DNA of 64,000 bases from Salvator merianae (lineage: Eukaryota; Chordata; Lepidosauria; Squamata; Teiidae): contig QVOM02000034.1 in assembly GCA_003586115.2 (NCBI GenBank), forward strand, positions 140,277,846 to 140,341,845. Direction: 5' to 3'. The notes below the pieces were generated by a model. The model searched no databases. It saw nothing but the letters and a program-made list of their open reading frames with translations, and had not been told where the DNA came from. The translations under genes and the position numbers were made by a program. Position 1 is the stretch's first letter. The number at the start of each line of letters is the position of its first letter. Positions 20,724 through 31,499 of the stretch are shown here, in pieces.

Positions 20724-21780
20724 CTCTTTAAAAATAAAGGTCAATGATGAGATCAACACAACAGAAAGCAAATAATCTCAATGAGAGTTTAGGACAGATC
20801 AATATAACCCTGTATAATGTAGACAGCAGTTTGTTAATGTTGTTAAATATGGTGCCATTTGAGGTGAACTGAGGTATGGTAGGCCAAATCGTAACAGAAA
20901 ACAAGAATTTGGTCTTAATATGAGCTCTTGAATAGAAATATCTGTGAGTCAGTTTATTGCAGATATTGCATATTTGGGGCCCATATGGAAAAGGTAATCC
21001 AGAGAGAAACCAATATACATAATTTTGTTGACAATGAATCTCTAGCATGAACTTACATAAAATCTCATGGCAGCTCTGAAAGGAGGCCCTGAGTATTTTG
21101 GAAAACATACATCTAGCACCAAAATGTAATTGCATAGCTCCAAGTGACTGTCTCTAAGGGCAGTTGGCCTCTTTCCAAAAGAGCCACTGAGTTTGGAACA
21201 CTGTTGTGAACATTTGGAATACTTTTCAAGGACTGGGTTTGGAATGAGTTTAATTCTTTGGTTGCAGTTTTGATCCAGGTAGCTTGGATGTCAGTTTGTC
21301 TTGATTGCTGATATAACAGCAGGCACAAATCTCCTTTCTTTTGAGCAAAAAAGTTTGGGTTTTTTTTAAGCAGGGCTCCCCTGAAGGTTTCAAAATAGAT
21401 TGAATTAAAAGTAATGCCCAAGTAGGAAAAGTTGTACACTTGTTTAAGTTTTTGGTTTTGAATTTGTCAATTTCGCTTGGCAATGTCAAAAACTAAAATT
21501 TTGGACTTGTTGAAATTGATTTGAAGCCTGTTCCCTTTGAAAGAGTCAGTAAGCATATTTCAGAGTTTTATCATGCCTAGGCTAGTTTTAGATAATAGAA
21601 TAGCATCATCTGTATATAGGAGACCACCTACTGGGAAATCACCTTTCTATCTTGAAATCATTAAGGAAGATCTTATCTAGCAACCTTTTCCATAAGGATT
21701 TCCTTGGATAAGTATCCTTGGCAGATCTAAACTGTAATTGAGAGTTCATATATAAAGTTTTAATAAGGTGGAATAGATTA
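20724..21780 (-). mobile_element. Non-LTR retrotransposon RT remnant, minus strand (R4-like, tentative)
   Basis: Minus-strand reading near 21480-21640 gives FPVGGLLYTDDAILLSKTSL, the YADD-type catalytic box with T in place of A, followed by NRLQINFNKSKILVF and, after a frame change, VYNFSYLGITFNS, the standard post-palm order of non-LTR RTs. Upstream, FHLIKTLYMNSQLQFR and FLNDFKIE fit the preceding RT blocks. A Cys-containing C-terminal stretch (PYGPQICNICNK) follows. The class is not CR1, L1 or Bov-B; R4-like is a guess. Confidence 0.6.
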
Positions 21781-21782
21781 AG

Positions 21783-22380
21783 ATAAGAACATAAGAGAAG
21801 CATTGCTGGATCAGGCCACAGCCCATCTAGTCCAGCATCCTGTTTCACACAGTGGTCCACCAACTGCTTCTGGGCATTCTCAAGCAGAATAAAAAGGCAA
21901 AACCTTCACTTATTCACAACTCCCTGCAAATCATCTTTAGAGGCTTCCTGCCTGCCTGTCCACCCAGAGGCAGTATTGAGGCATCCATTCTAGTAGCTAC
22001 TGAAACACCTCCATGAATCTGTCCAATCCATTCTTAAAGCTATCCAGGTTGATTGCTGTCACCACCTTTTCCAGCAATAAATTCCATGGACCTTGTTGGT
22101 TCAACTCTCCTACCCATTAGTTTCATAGAGTGCCCTGGTCCTCGTGTTGTGCAATAGAGAAAATAATTTTACTCTATTCACCTTTTCCATACCATGCATT
22201 ATTTTTATATACTTCAATCGGGGCCCCTCTTAAACGTTGCCTTTCAAGACTGAAGAGGCCAAGATGTTGCAGGCTGATTTCGTAAGGAAAGTTTTCCTTG
22301 ATCATTCTGGTGGCCCTTTTCTGTACCTTCCCCAGTTTTACATCCTTTCTGAGGTGAGGTGTCCAGAGTTGCCCCAAATA
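21783..22380 (-). mobile_element. CR1-clade LINE copy D, minus strand, 3' part
   Basis: Begins with the CR1 tail in reverse (AAGAACATAAGAGAAGCATT, CATCTAGTCCAGCATCCTGT) and continues into coding sequence: LGLFSLERQRLRGAPIEVYK on the minus strand near 22200-22260. There is an internal deletion near 22098 relative to copy A. It ends near 22380. Confidence 0.85.
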
Positions 22381-22384
22381 ATAA

Positions 22385-22460
22385 ACAAGGTTTCTAAGTG
22401 TTACCAAAACTAATAAACTTGGCTCAAGGATGCAAAATGATTGCAGGGGGAGATCTGAAT
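22385..22460 (+). mobile_element. L1 endonuclease-region fragment, left of hAT copy 2
   Basis: Translation LPKLINLAQGCKMIAGGDLN matches the L1 endonuclease motif IIGGDFN. It is interrupted by the GC-rich hAT element and continues after 23711. Confidence 0.75.
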
Positions 22461-23711
22461 CACTGGCGTAGCGAGGGGGGGCGGGGGGGGCGGAGCGCCC
22501 CGGGCGGCGCGTTTTCCGGGGCGTCCGGCCCATGGAAGCCAAGGCCCCGCCCACCGGCGCCCTCGCTCTCCGCCCCGGGCGCCCGCGCTCGTCGCCCCGG
22601 GCGGCCTGCCGAGCGGCGGCCACACTCGTCGCCCCGGCCCGCCCGGCGACAGACGTGCTCGTCGCTTTGTCGCCCCGGCCCGCGGCGGGTCGAGGAGCGC
22701 GGCTGCCGCCGGGCGGGTCGCGGCGAGGAGCGAGGCCGCCGNNNNNNNNNNNNNNNNNNNNNNNNNNNNNNNNNNNNNNNNNNNNNNNNNNNNNNNNNNN
22801 NNNNNNNNNNNNNNNNNNNNNNNNNNNNNNNNNNNNNNNNNNNNNNNNNNNNNNNNNNNNNNNNNNNNNNNNNNNNNNNNNNNNNNNNNNNNNNNNNNNN
22901 NNNNNNNNNNNNNNNNNNNNNNNNNNNNNNNNNNNNNNNNNNNNNNNNNNNNNNNNNNNNNNNNNNNNNNNNNNNNNNNNNNNNNNNNNNNNNNNNNNNN
23001 NNNNNNNNNNNNNNNNNNNNNNNNNNNNNNNNNNNNNNNNNNNNNNNNNNNNNNNNNNNNNNNNNNNNNNNNNNNNNNNNNNNNNNNNNNNNNNNNNNNN
23101 NNNNNNNNNNNNNNNNNNNNNNNNNNNNNNNNNNNNNNNNNNNNNNNNNNNNNNNNNNNNNNNNNNNNNNNNNNNNNNNNNNNNNNNNNNNNNNNNNNNN
23201 NNNNNNNNNNNNNNNNNNNNNNNNNNNNNNNNNNNNNNNNNNNNNNNNNNGCCGCCGGGCGGGTCGCGGCAAGGAGCGCGATCCCCGCCGGGCGGGCCGG
23301 GGCGAGGAGCGAGGCCGCCGCCGGGCGGGCTGGGTCGAGGAGCGAGGCCGCCGCCGGGCGGGTCGGGTCGGGTTGAGGAGCGAGGCCGCCGCCGGGCGGG
23401 TCGGGTCAAGGAGCGCGATCCCCGCCGGGCGGGCCGGGGCGAGGAGCGAGGCCGCCGCCGGGCGGGTCGGGGCGAGGCCCCCGCCAGGCGGGCCGGGGCG
23501 AGGAGCGAGGCCGCCGCTGGCCGGGGCGACGAGCGGGGCATGCGCGCTCGCTGGCCCCGCCCACACGCATGCGGAGTCGCTGGCCCCGCCCACACGCATT
23601 CGCAGTCGCTGGCCCCGCCCACACGCATGCGCAGTCGCTGGCCCCGCCCCTAGCCCCGGGCATCAAAATGGCGAGTAGCCCCGGGTGTCAAAGCGGCTCG
23701 CTACGCCACTG
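22461..23711 (+). mobile_element. GC-rich non-autonomous hAT-type transposon, copy 2 (1251 bp including gap)
   Basis: Same ends as copy 1 (CACTGGCGTAGCGAG and CTCGCTACGCCACTG), flanked by a perfect 8-bp duplication ATCTGAAT at 22453-22460 and 23712-23719. Removing it restores the L1 endonuclease reading MIAGGDLN then MIDERLNKS. The interior is GC minisatellite with units based on GCCGCCGGGCGGG and GGGGCGAGGAGCG. The right end carries about 3.6 of the 29-bp GC-box/NRF1-like units (23541-23650) and CAAAATGGCG (23663-23672). The long GC reading frames on both strands are not genes. Confidence 0.92.
22742..23250. other. Assembly gap (509 N) inside hAT copy 2
   Basis: The N run is bounded on both sides by the same GC minisatellite, so the missing sequence is almost certainly more repeat. 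The true element length is uncertain. Confidence 0.95.
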
Positions 23712-23719
23712 ATCTGAAT

Positions 23720-23965
23720 ACAATGATAGATGAAAGATTGAATAAATCCCAAATAACCAAAAAAGAAGAAGGAAAGGAGCACAGAATGCAGTAAAAGAAA
23801 TTTTAGAAATACATGCACTGGTGGATATTTATAGGTTAAAACAAGGCAATCAAAAAGATTACACCTTTTTTTTGATCAGGCATAAGGTAAACTTTAGGAT
23901 TGATTATATTCTATTATCTAAGGATACACTAATGGATTAATTATTAGCAGAAATAGAAAACAGTC
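23720..23965 (+). mobile_element. L1 endonuclease-region fragment, right of hAT copy 2
   Basis: Continues the L1 from 22460. Reading across frames gives MIDERLNKSQITKKEEGK, HALVDIYRLKQGNQKDYTFF and HKVNFRIDYILLSKD, the conserved C-terminal L1 endonuclease block (DIWRxxxPxxxxYTFFSxxH then RIDYxL). It ends near 23965, where another L1 copy's 5' region begins. Confidence 0.8.
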
Positions 23966-26900
23966 CAGGTTGCAGCAGTGAAATTAGCAGCTAGGACTTC
24001 CAACTGGAGAAATGGCCAAGTGACATGCAGGAGTTTTTTTCTCGAAGCAAACCACAATGTGGAGAGATGGAGGGGGGAGGTTTCTACCTCCTCTGTCAGA
24101 GAAATTTCTCTCCCTGAGTGACAGGAAAACTGTGGGATTCTTCATCAGAGTTCCAATCAAGGATCCCCCCAGCAGGGGCCGCAGTAACTTCACGGCCGTC
24201 ATGTACAGGAGGAGCAATATAGAGCTGGAAGAATAATCAACAACAACCCCGAGCATGTTGTGAGTAGCCTCTAAAAGCATTAAACCAGGCCGATCCATTT
24301 TTAATTTATGAAGAAAGTAAACTTAACAATAACAAACAGAACCTTCGGATAAAGGTTTCTACAATAATAGCCCTGGCAACATTTGCTGAAAGTCTAATTG
24401 ACTTAAATCCAGCAGGACTCTAAAATACTTGTGGAAACTGCAGTCTTTAAACATATAATTTAAAGTTTTTAACGAGCTTGGGATTCGAGTAACTCATTAA
24501 AATAAATAGAAACTAACTACTTATCAACTAAGAGATAAAGAATGTGGGAAGATTAATGGACTTAAAAATGAAAGTAGGCAACAGTTTGGAAAGACGACAA
24601 CAAAATTAACGGCTGAAGGAATAAGTTTTTTCTTAGTTAAAAATAGAAAACTATTTCATTGAATATAACAGTAATAGGTCACCAGATGGCAGCAAAAGAT
24701 AATTTTTGGGGCAACATTAGACGAATTGATCTTTTTAATTTCTTCTTCTCTGGTAGAGTTTAGGTATATAATAGATGTGTAAAAGTTAATCTCTACATCT
24801 TGAATTCGGGAAATTATGAAATATGGAGACTAGAAAATCTAAATTAGAAAAAGACAAATAACCAAAGGAACAGAGGCTGGCCTTGGAAGCAGATTTGGTG
24901 ACCACCTTGCTTTCCAAGACTGAAACCATGGACTCTCATATGAGACAATCGTTTTCTAGGCAAGATCAGAATTTTGAAAGATTGAGACAGGACTTTAAAA
25001 AAGAAATAGGTGTGTTATGTGGAGAAGTTCATGAAATGAAAGATAAGGTCTTGAAATTAGAAGAGGAATTCCACAAGCTAGATTCAAGAATGGAAGCTCT
25101 TCAGACAAAAACTATGGCACAAGATATGCAAATGAAGACACTTCAACAAACGCAATTAATTTCAGTCTATTGATCAATGGAATACTTTATTAGATTTAGA
25201 AATATACCGGAAGAAAAAGGAGAAAATATATGGCAGTGGGAAATTAACGCATTGTCTTGATTACTTTAAGAGGAAGAGAAAGATTTGAAACAAGAAATTG
25301 ACAGAGTCTACCAAATCAATACACGGTACGCCAAGATAAAAGTGCCAAGGGATGTATTGGTACTCTTTGTGAAAAAAGACACATGAGATGTTTTAGTGAA
25401 GCATCATGAGTGACCATTATCGACATATCAAGGCTGTATTATTTTACTACAGGAAATTCCGGGGAAAATTCTACAGAAGAAAAAGGAGTATACCAGGCTA
25501 ACAAATTTACTTAAAAAAAGAATCTGTCATTTAGATAGGACCTGCCAGAAGGAAAAAAATCACTTGGAATCAGCAAAGATTTTGACTTAAGTCAGTGGAG
25601 AAGATGCAAAACTTCCTGTTGAAGTATGGGGAAAAATTGGAGGAAATGGAGAAAGAAGCACAAAGTTATAAGGAAAAGAAGTACAACCTAAAGAAGTACT
25701 AGGAGCAGGATCCTTGATGGATATGCAACAAGAGAGGGAAGAAGTGGGGAAACAAGACTTAGATCCATCAGAATCCAACAATATTGAAGACCAAGATGGA
25801 ATGCAAACATTTAACTCTAAATGTATATGGCCTGAATGCACCCATAAAAAGGAAGAAATTTTTTCCAAACACTTAAAAAATTTAATCTAGATCTGATTTG
25901 TATTCAAGAAAGCCGCACTTGTAAAAAGGATGAAAGGTATTCAGACTGGAATTTATTAGGTCAGGCCTGAAAAAGAAAAATGGTGTAGTGATACATGTCA
26001 AACAACATTTGAATCTGAATCTAAAAATAACAGATAAAGATGAAAGATTTCTTGGCATGGAGATAGAAACAAATGGAATTTGATGTTAGGGATATATGCC
26101 TCAAATATGGGAAAATATAATTTTTTTGAAGATTTAAAGTACAAAATATTGGATCTCCAATATGAAAACTGTTGTCTTCTCAGAGACTGGAATGGAGTAA
26201 TTAATCTGATGATGTACAAAGTGGCCACAAGGGACATTAAGGCCACATAAGGCAAATTACACAGATCTTTCTTGAGGATTGACATGATTCTAATATCAAA
26301 GATGACTGCAAATCAGGTAATTGCCTAAAGTGTTTGCAGATCATAATCCAGTAAAAGTAGTGATTAAAAAAAAGTAGGTAAAAGTAGGTAAAAAAAACCT
26401 AGGTGGAGAATAAATGAAAATATATTCAAATAAGAAGTGACAGAACAATTTAAAAGAAACATTAAGGAGTATTTTGATGACAATTTAAACAAAGGGACAG
26501 ACTTGAATATAGTATGGGATACTAGGAAATCATCATCAGAGGACATTTAATCAGAATTAATAATGAAATTAGGAAGAAAAAAAAAAGACAAAAGGCAAAA
26601 ACTGTTGGATGAGATTAAGAAAAAAGAGGTAGAACTAAAGCAAAAACCTGAGTGTTAAGAAACTTTGAGAAATTTAAAAATTTTACAAAGGGAACTTTCA
26701 ATGATGGTTGTTGAGGAAATAAAAATAAAATTGACTTATTTGAAGCAAAAGCATTTTGAATCAGCTAATAAACTAGGGAAGTGGTTGGCGTACAAGTTAA
26801 GAAAAGAAAAAAACAAAAAAAAAATTATGAAATGAAAGATGCCAGTAAAGAGGTAACAGATGGAACAGACATCTAAAGAATAATGTGAGAATTTTATAAA

Positions 26901-27231
26901 GAATTTTACAAGAGAGAAGTTTTGGAGGAGGACATAAAAGATTACTTGGAAAAACAAAATTTACCACAGATTTCACAACACAGGACTATTTTGAATGCTC
27001 CAATAACACCAACGAAACTCTTTGAAGCAATTGAGAAAATGAAGGGAGGAAAGGCACCAGGTCCAGGTGGATTAACAGCAATTTACTATAAAATGTTTCA
27101 AGAAGAACTCCAAATACCATTATTGATGAAAATGAACAATATATGAAATAGTGGAAAAATACTGGAAAATTGGGGAAAAGCATTTATTAGAATAATTATG
27201 TGAAACTTTGCCCAGAGATCAAGCAAGACTT
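23966..27231 (+). mobile_element. L1-clade LINE copy 1: 5' UTR, ORF1, degraded ORF2, internal deletion
   Basis: About 0.9 kb of putative 5' UTR is followed by ORF1 (24883 on) and a degenerate ORF2. The ORF2 endonuclease start is seen near 25815 (NVYGLNAPIKRKK), and LEKQNLPQISQHRTILNAPI then MKGGKAPGPGGLTAIYYKMF at about 26940-27100 is the block just before the RT domain. At 27196 the sequence jumps to AATTATGTGAAACTTTGCCC, which matches 60939 onward in L1 copy 3, so the core RT has been deleted. It ends near 27231. Confidence 0.8.
24883..25173 (+). pseudogene. L1 ORF1p N-terminal/coiled-coil fragment
   Basis: A 96-codon open stretch starting MEADLVTTLLSKTETMDSHM, with heptad-like leucines and charged residues through VLKLEEEFHKLDSRMEALQT, as in the coiled coil of L1 ORF1p. 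After a frame break, FRNIPEEKGENIWQWEINAL near 25190-25255 matches the RRM-type middle domain. It is an RNA-binding retrotransposon protein, not a host gene. Truncated. Confidence 0.7.
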
Positions 27232-28265
27232 TTTCATTGACACTATTAATTGTTCATTTTTAATAGTAACTCATCTAACTTTAAACAGCTATGATCTGCA
27301 AAAGCTTTTGGTAAGATTTCCACATTATCTATTTGTTTAGTCCATGACTTCAGTATCCTTATCATATTTATCCATTTGGTGTCTCTCCAAATAATATGTA
27401 ATCCTTTGCTTCACAGAAGATTGCATGTTGAATGCCTTTGTCCTAGAGAAATAGCACCACCTGAATGGGCATAATCCATCAGTAGTGGTTTATGCTTCTT
27501 GTTCAACATCTCTAGAAGGAACAAGAAAAAGGCACTGTTTCAACTTATTGTAGAAGTTACTGGCATCTCTTCTTATTCCACATTTTCTTTGAATTGTGTG
27601 TCAGGGAGAACAGGGCCAAACAGGGCTGCTTTGAAATCATCCAGAAATGGTCAGAGGTCCCAGCTGTTGCTTGCTGTCACTTCTGCCTGCAAGGAAGATA
27701 AAGCAATGAAAGTTATACTGTTGGGATTTACACAACTTCAAACCAGCTCCTATGATCATTTATTTGACCTCTACTTTATATTCCAAAAAGAACTTTGACA
27801 ACTTCTGCAGATTTTTTTTAAAAAAATAAGTTATTCTTGCATGCTTCCTTATCTCTTCAGTTTCAGCAAAAAATAAAGCTGTCTTTGGCCCTTTCTATAC
27901 TTACCTGTGCTTGGTTGGGATCTGGAACTGGGGGTCTGGAATTGCTCAGCCCACTGCTCTTGATCATGGAAAGGTGTGGGCTGGATCAGCTCCATCTGCA
28001 CCAGTGGTGCTGATCCACATTAGCTCATCCCCATGCCTCTGAGAGCTAGGAACGAGAGCTAGGCCTCTGGAGAGGTGCTTTTTTGTTAATGCTAATTTTC
28101 ACAAACAGAGACTTGGCCCTTGATTTTGAAAGGCTCTGATTTGAAAAATTACAGACATTCACAGTTTCAGCCTACACTTCTTGCACTGGCCTCTGCAATG
28201 ACCTGATGGTTGCTGTTCCGGGCTTAGGCAGTTCCGGTGGCTAGCTGTGCTACTTCCTTTGCTGG
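27232..28265. other. Unassigned intergenic DNA
   Basis: No gene found. A GGCCCTTTCTATACTTACC word at 27889-27907 resembles the start of the element at 50507 (GGGCCTTTTCACACTTACC), but I could not find its matching end. Confidence 0.3.
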
Positions 28266-28269
28266 ATCC

Positions 28270-28735
28270 CACTTTCCTTTTTTTAAAAAAAAAATGTTTT
28301 ATTATAGTTATATTTCAGATATATAAAATTACATTCTACATTACATTCTTATATCAATATTATTATCGACTTCCTTCTTCATTAACAGTTTCTTCTAAAC
28401 TTCATATTTCTCCCCATCTTATTCGCTTTTCTTCTATTTCTCTACCGAATGTCTTCTTTCTTCATTACTCTTCAAATCCAGCAATCACAAGTCCATTGTC
28501 TAGCTCCTGCAGAAAGTCAATAAAGGGTTTCCAGTTTCTGCAAAACCTATCAACTGTCTTATTTCTCAAAAGATTTGTCAATTTGTCCATATCGGCAAGC
28601 TCCATCATTTTAACTAACCAATCACCCACCATTAGTATTATCTCCCCTTTCCACTTTGAACATATACAATTCTGGCATATACACCAACCAAGAAAAAGTG
28701 CAAGGTGGGAAAAACAGGGCAGAAACAACTTCGGA
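28270..28735 (-). mobile_element. L1-clade LINE copy 2, 3' end, minus strand
   Basis: The minus-strand frame ends with VGDWLVKMMELADMDKLTNL, then LLRNKTVDRFCRNWKPF and LDNGLVIAGFEE with a natural stop, nearly identical to the end of L1 copy 3 (62366). The 3' UTR runs to about 28270. It holds the unoccupied version of the Helitron target site (28351-28370), GATAATAATATTGATATAAG in reverse. Confidence 0.9.
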
Positions 28736-28880
28736 AAATTTAACTATTTTGCATTTTTAAAAAAAGTTTCAATTTCAAACAGTACAAAAATGGTAAGCCA
28801 AAACAGCTTAAGCATTAGGCAGTACCCAAAGAAGCAAACAAACCAAAATAAATTTAGCAGAATCTTGGTATGTTCATGAC
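28736..28880. other. Short unassigned spacer
   Basis: Separates L1 copy 2 from Harbinger H3; nothing recognised. Confidence 0.3.
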
Positions 28881-28883
28881 TTA

Positions 28884-30057
28884 GGCCGCGGTCCGACAGC
28901 GTAAATTTAATCCATATCGGAAGAGTACAAGGACTGAATTCGTCTTCTGGTCGTTCCCACAGTTACAGTTTAACATGGACTCAATTCATACCTGCTCGTT
29001 CCCACACTGATATTTCCCATGCTTGGCATGGAGAAACAGTACCTTTTCTGCCTCCACCCCTTGCCAAATTCCCCTCCCCGTGCAGTCAGTGATTGGCTGC
29101 AGTCCCAACATTCAAATCTTGACATCACAGGGGCGGGAAAGTCAAGCTCCGCTCTCCGTATGTCCCCGCTGCTGCCTCAGAACATGGATTCACTTGGCAG
29201 CTTGGTACTAGTCATTCGCCATTTGCTCCTTCTCCCCCCTACAGCCTCTATCTACATAAGAAGTACTTTAAAACCATGTGTACAGAACAATTAGGTTTCT
29301 TAGAGGGCAGATGGTGATTTCTGCTCCCTTGCACTTTAACGCAAATGCGCAATTTAAAAGTAGCGTAAAAGCTTGGAGAGGTCCATAACAAAGGGAAAAA
29401 GTGGGGAGGGAACGTGGGGGGGGCTCTACTGTTTTGACAGTGCTGTTCATCGCCAGCAAATGGACTCTGACTCATCTTCCCCCGAGACATCCCCCAAGCA
29501 TTTGTCTCTGCTGTTGCAAAACTCATCTTGAGAGGGTTCTTTGTTGGGGCAAGAAGACTGCAACCCCAAACAGGCGCTGTTTATTTTTTGCTTTAAAGAG
29601 CAGACAGAAGTGGAGGAAGCCTTTAATTTCTTCCTGGCAGTGTCGAATGGGGGATAAAGAAAGAGAAAGCACTGCAGCTTAGCGAAGTAAAAAGGAGGAC
29701 GGTTTCTTTTCCGCTGGCAGCGACGGAAGGGGGGATAATGGAGGCAGAGGAAACTACTGCACTTCCTGCCCACCCACAAAGTCTGTCATTGGATGGCACA
29801 AAATAGGGATCCCTCCCTCTGCATGTCCACAAAAAAGTACGGTCCCTCCCAAACAGTTCTCCTTCCCCGTTCCCACATTGCAAAGTAAAGCGCGCTAACG
29901 ATCTGGAACGGCTTGAGACTTCATTAAATCCGAATACAAAGTAGTCCACATTTTGCTGATATAGTCCAGAAAAACTTCGAAATGGCAAGATCATGTTGGG
30001 GCAGCGGGAACTAAAGACGGCCTGTAAACTGATTAAATTCCGTGTCGGAACGCAGCC
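28884..30057 (+). mobile_element. Harbinger-like non-autonomous element H3 (1174 bp), best-preserved copy
   Basis: Starts GGCCGCGGTCCGACAGCG and ends CGTGTCGGAACGCAGCC. Flanked by TTA at 28881-28883 and 30058-30060, the classic PIF/Harbinger target duplication. It is collinear with H1 and matches H2 in reverse. No transposase is encoded; all frames are short. It presumably needs a transposase supplied elsewhere in the genome. Confidence 0.88.
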
Positions 30058-30112
30058 TTATAGAACAAATTCTTAAAAGGCTAGAGATAGCATTCTAATA
30101 CAGCCTCTTATT

Positions 30113-30306
30113 GGCCCTTTCTGTGCTTGGCCTTATTGTGGATTATATCCCAGAATAGGAACCTCCTATGCACATGCTAGTGCAAACTGTGAAAGGTCTT
30201 GTCCGGGGTCTACCATAGTCTGCACTAGCATGCAGATGGCAGGTCCCTATTCTGGGATATAATCCACAATAAGGAATCTGGAATACGTCCAAGTGCAGAA
30301 AGGGCC
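30113..30306. mobile_element. Palindromic MITE, copy 1 (194 bp)
   Basis: The ends are GGCCCTTTCTG and CAGAAAGGGCC. The inverted similarity extends inward through GTGGATTATATCCCAGAATA and TATTCTGGGATATAATCCAC, so nearly the whole element folds on itself. The flanks are ATT and TTT. Copies lie at 51247-51426 and, as a half, at 49106-49187. Confidence 0.85.
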
Positions 30307-30309
30307 TTT

Positions 30310-30619
30310 TTCTTCTTTTCTGACTTGCTCCTTCACTGCTATATCACAGTATTCTGCCTTGTAGAAATGACTCCTCTGTAATTTCAGCCTTTGTGTTTTT
30401 AGACAGCCTCTCAGGTTGCCATCCTTTTGTTGCTCTTCTTTCTTTTGCAAGTCTCTCTTTCAGCTCCTCTCTAGGTTGATTCCAGCTTATATACAGCACT
30501 TTCCTTTCAAAAGTGATTAGAGTGACCAATCAAATTGATCTAAAACTCTCTTCAGTGTTTCCCTGCAAACCCAAACTATTAACTGATACACAAGATTAGA
30601 TGAGAAGATTATGCTTTTT
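30310..30619. other. Unassigned intergenic DNA
   Basis: No clear gene. The minus-strand frames here lie downstream of the CR1-like fragment at 30620-31100 and may be decayed LINE or unrelated. Confidence 0.3.
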
Positions 30620-31100
30620 AGAAGCCATCCCGGTAACCCTTCGTGACTTGTTCCTCCAAATGTTTGACAGTTTTATTTTTACTAATGTTTTCGGTGATCT
30701 TCCCTGGGACAGATGTTGAGAGCCCTATCTTTTCCTAAGAGGCCCACAATTTCACACTTGAGATCTTTAATAATGCTTTGATCAATGCCTTGAGGACCTG
30801 GTGACTTGCTGATTTTTAATTTATCAGTAAGAACTACCAAACCTTCCCTTGTCAGAACTATTTATCGGACTCTGCTTCTGAGCTCAGGCACAGGGATCTG
30901 CTTCAAGTTCTCTGCTTTGAAGACTTATGAAATTAATTCATTTATCCTGTCTGGAATTCTCTTCTCCTCTAAAAGTACATGCTTAGTATGGCCTTCCCAA
31001 GTTTGATGGCACTTTGGGATCACAGTCATTTAAAAAATCATTTGGAACCATGAAGATCTGTTTTTGAATCCCTAAGATCCAACCATTATCTTTTTCTCAT
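30620..31100 (-). mobile_element. CR1-clade RT N-terminal fragment, minus strand (tentative)
   Basis: Minus-strand translation near 30720-30840 reads LTDKLKISKSPGPQGIDQSI then IIKDLKCEIVGLLGKDRALN. This follows the CR1-type RT block in which a KSPGPDGIHPRVLKEL-like motif is followed by a conserved helix. Frames are broken by stops beyond. Limits are approximate. Confidence 0.5.
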
Positions 31101-31310
31101 ATGTACTTGGATTTAGCAATCAGCCCTCTTCTCCTGTCTCACTGTGACTGTTGCGTCCAGGGTTTTTTTTTTTTTTTTCAGAATGGTGTGGGCTGACAAA
31201 TGACCTTCCAGATGTTGAATTTTAATTTTGCTGTGATGAATGGGCTGATGGGAGTTGTAGTTCAAGAGCATCTTAAGGGTCACATGCTAGACACATCTCT
31301 GGCAGTGTAG
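31101..31310. repeat. Poly-T run and a partial dispersed repeat
   Basis: A 14-nt T run (31166-31179) precedes GGGCTGATGGGAGTTGTAGT (31248-31267) and TCAAGAGCATCT, words that recur in a common amniote dispersed repeat (ACTACAACTCCCATCAGCCC in reverse). Ends are not definable. Confidence 0.45.
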
Positions 31311-31499
31311 CCGTAGTGGAGAAAGAAGAGCCAGTTCAGTGATGGCACTGGCTTATCTACGTTTCTTTATTTTCGTTTTTGAAGAAAAAGCAGTACAGCA
31401 AGGGAAGCATGCAATCGCCAATACGCTCAAAGCTTTCCCATCTACCCCGAACAGCTTGCTTCGCAGCTTGGTGCATCGTATATAGAGCTGCGTGCGGGC

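Noticed and set aside
22174..23678. Very long reading frames (up to 484 codons) around the second hAT element
   Set aside because: They run through 509 unknown bases translated as X, through GC minisatellite, and fuse with antisense CR1. Not genes.
28247..28879. 210-codon plus-strand frame
   Set aside because: It is antisense to the L1 copy 2 3' end, where the minus strand carries the real (retrotransposon) coding pattern.
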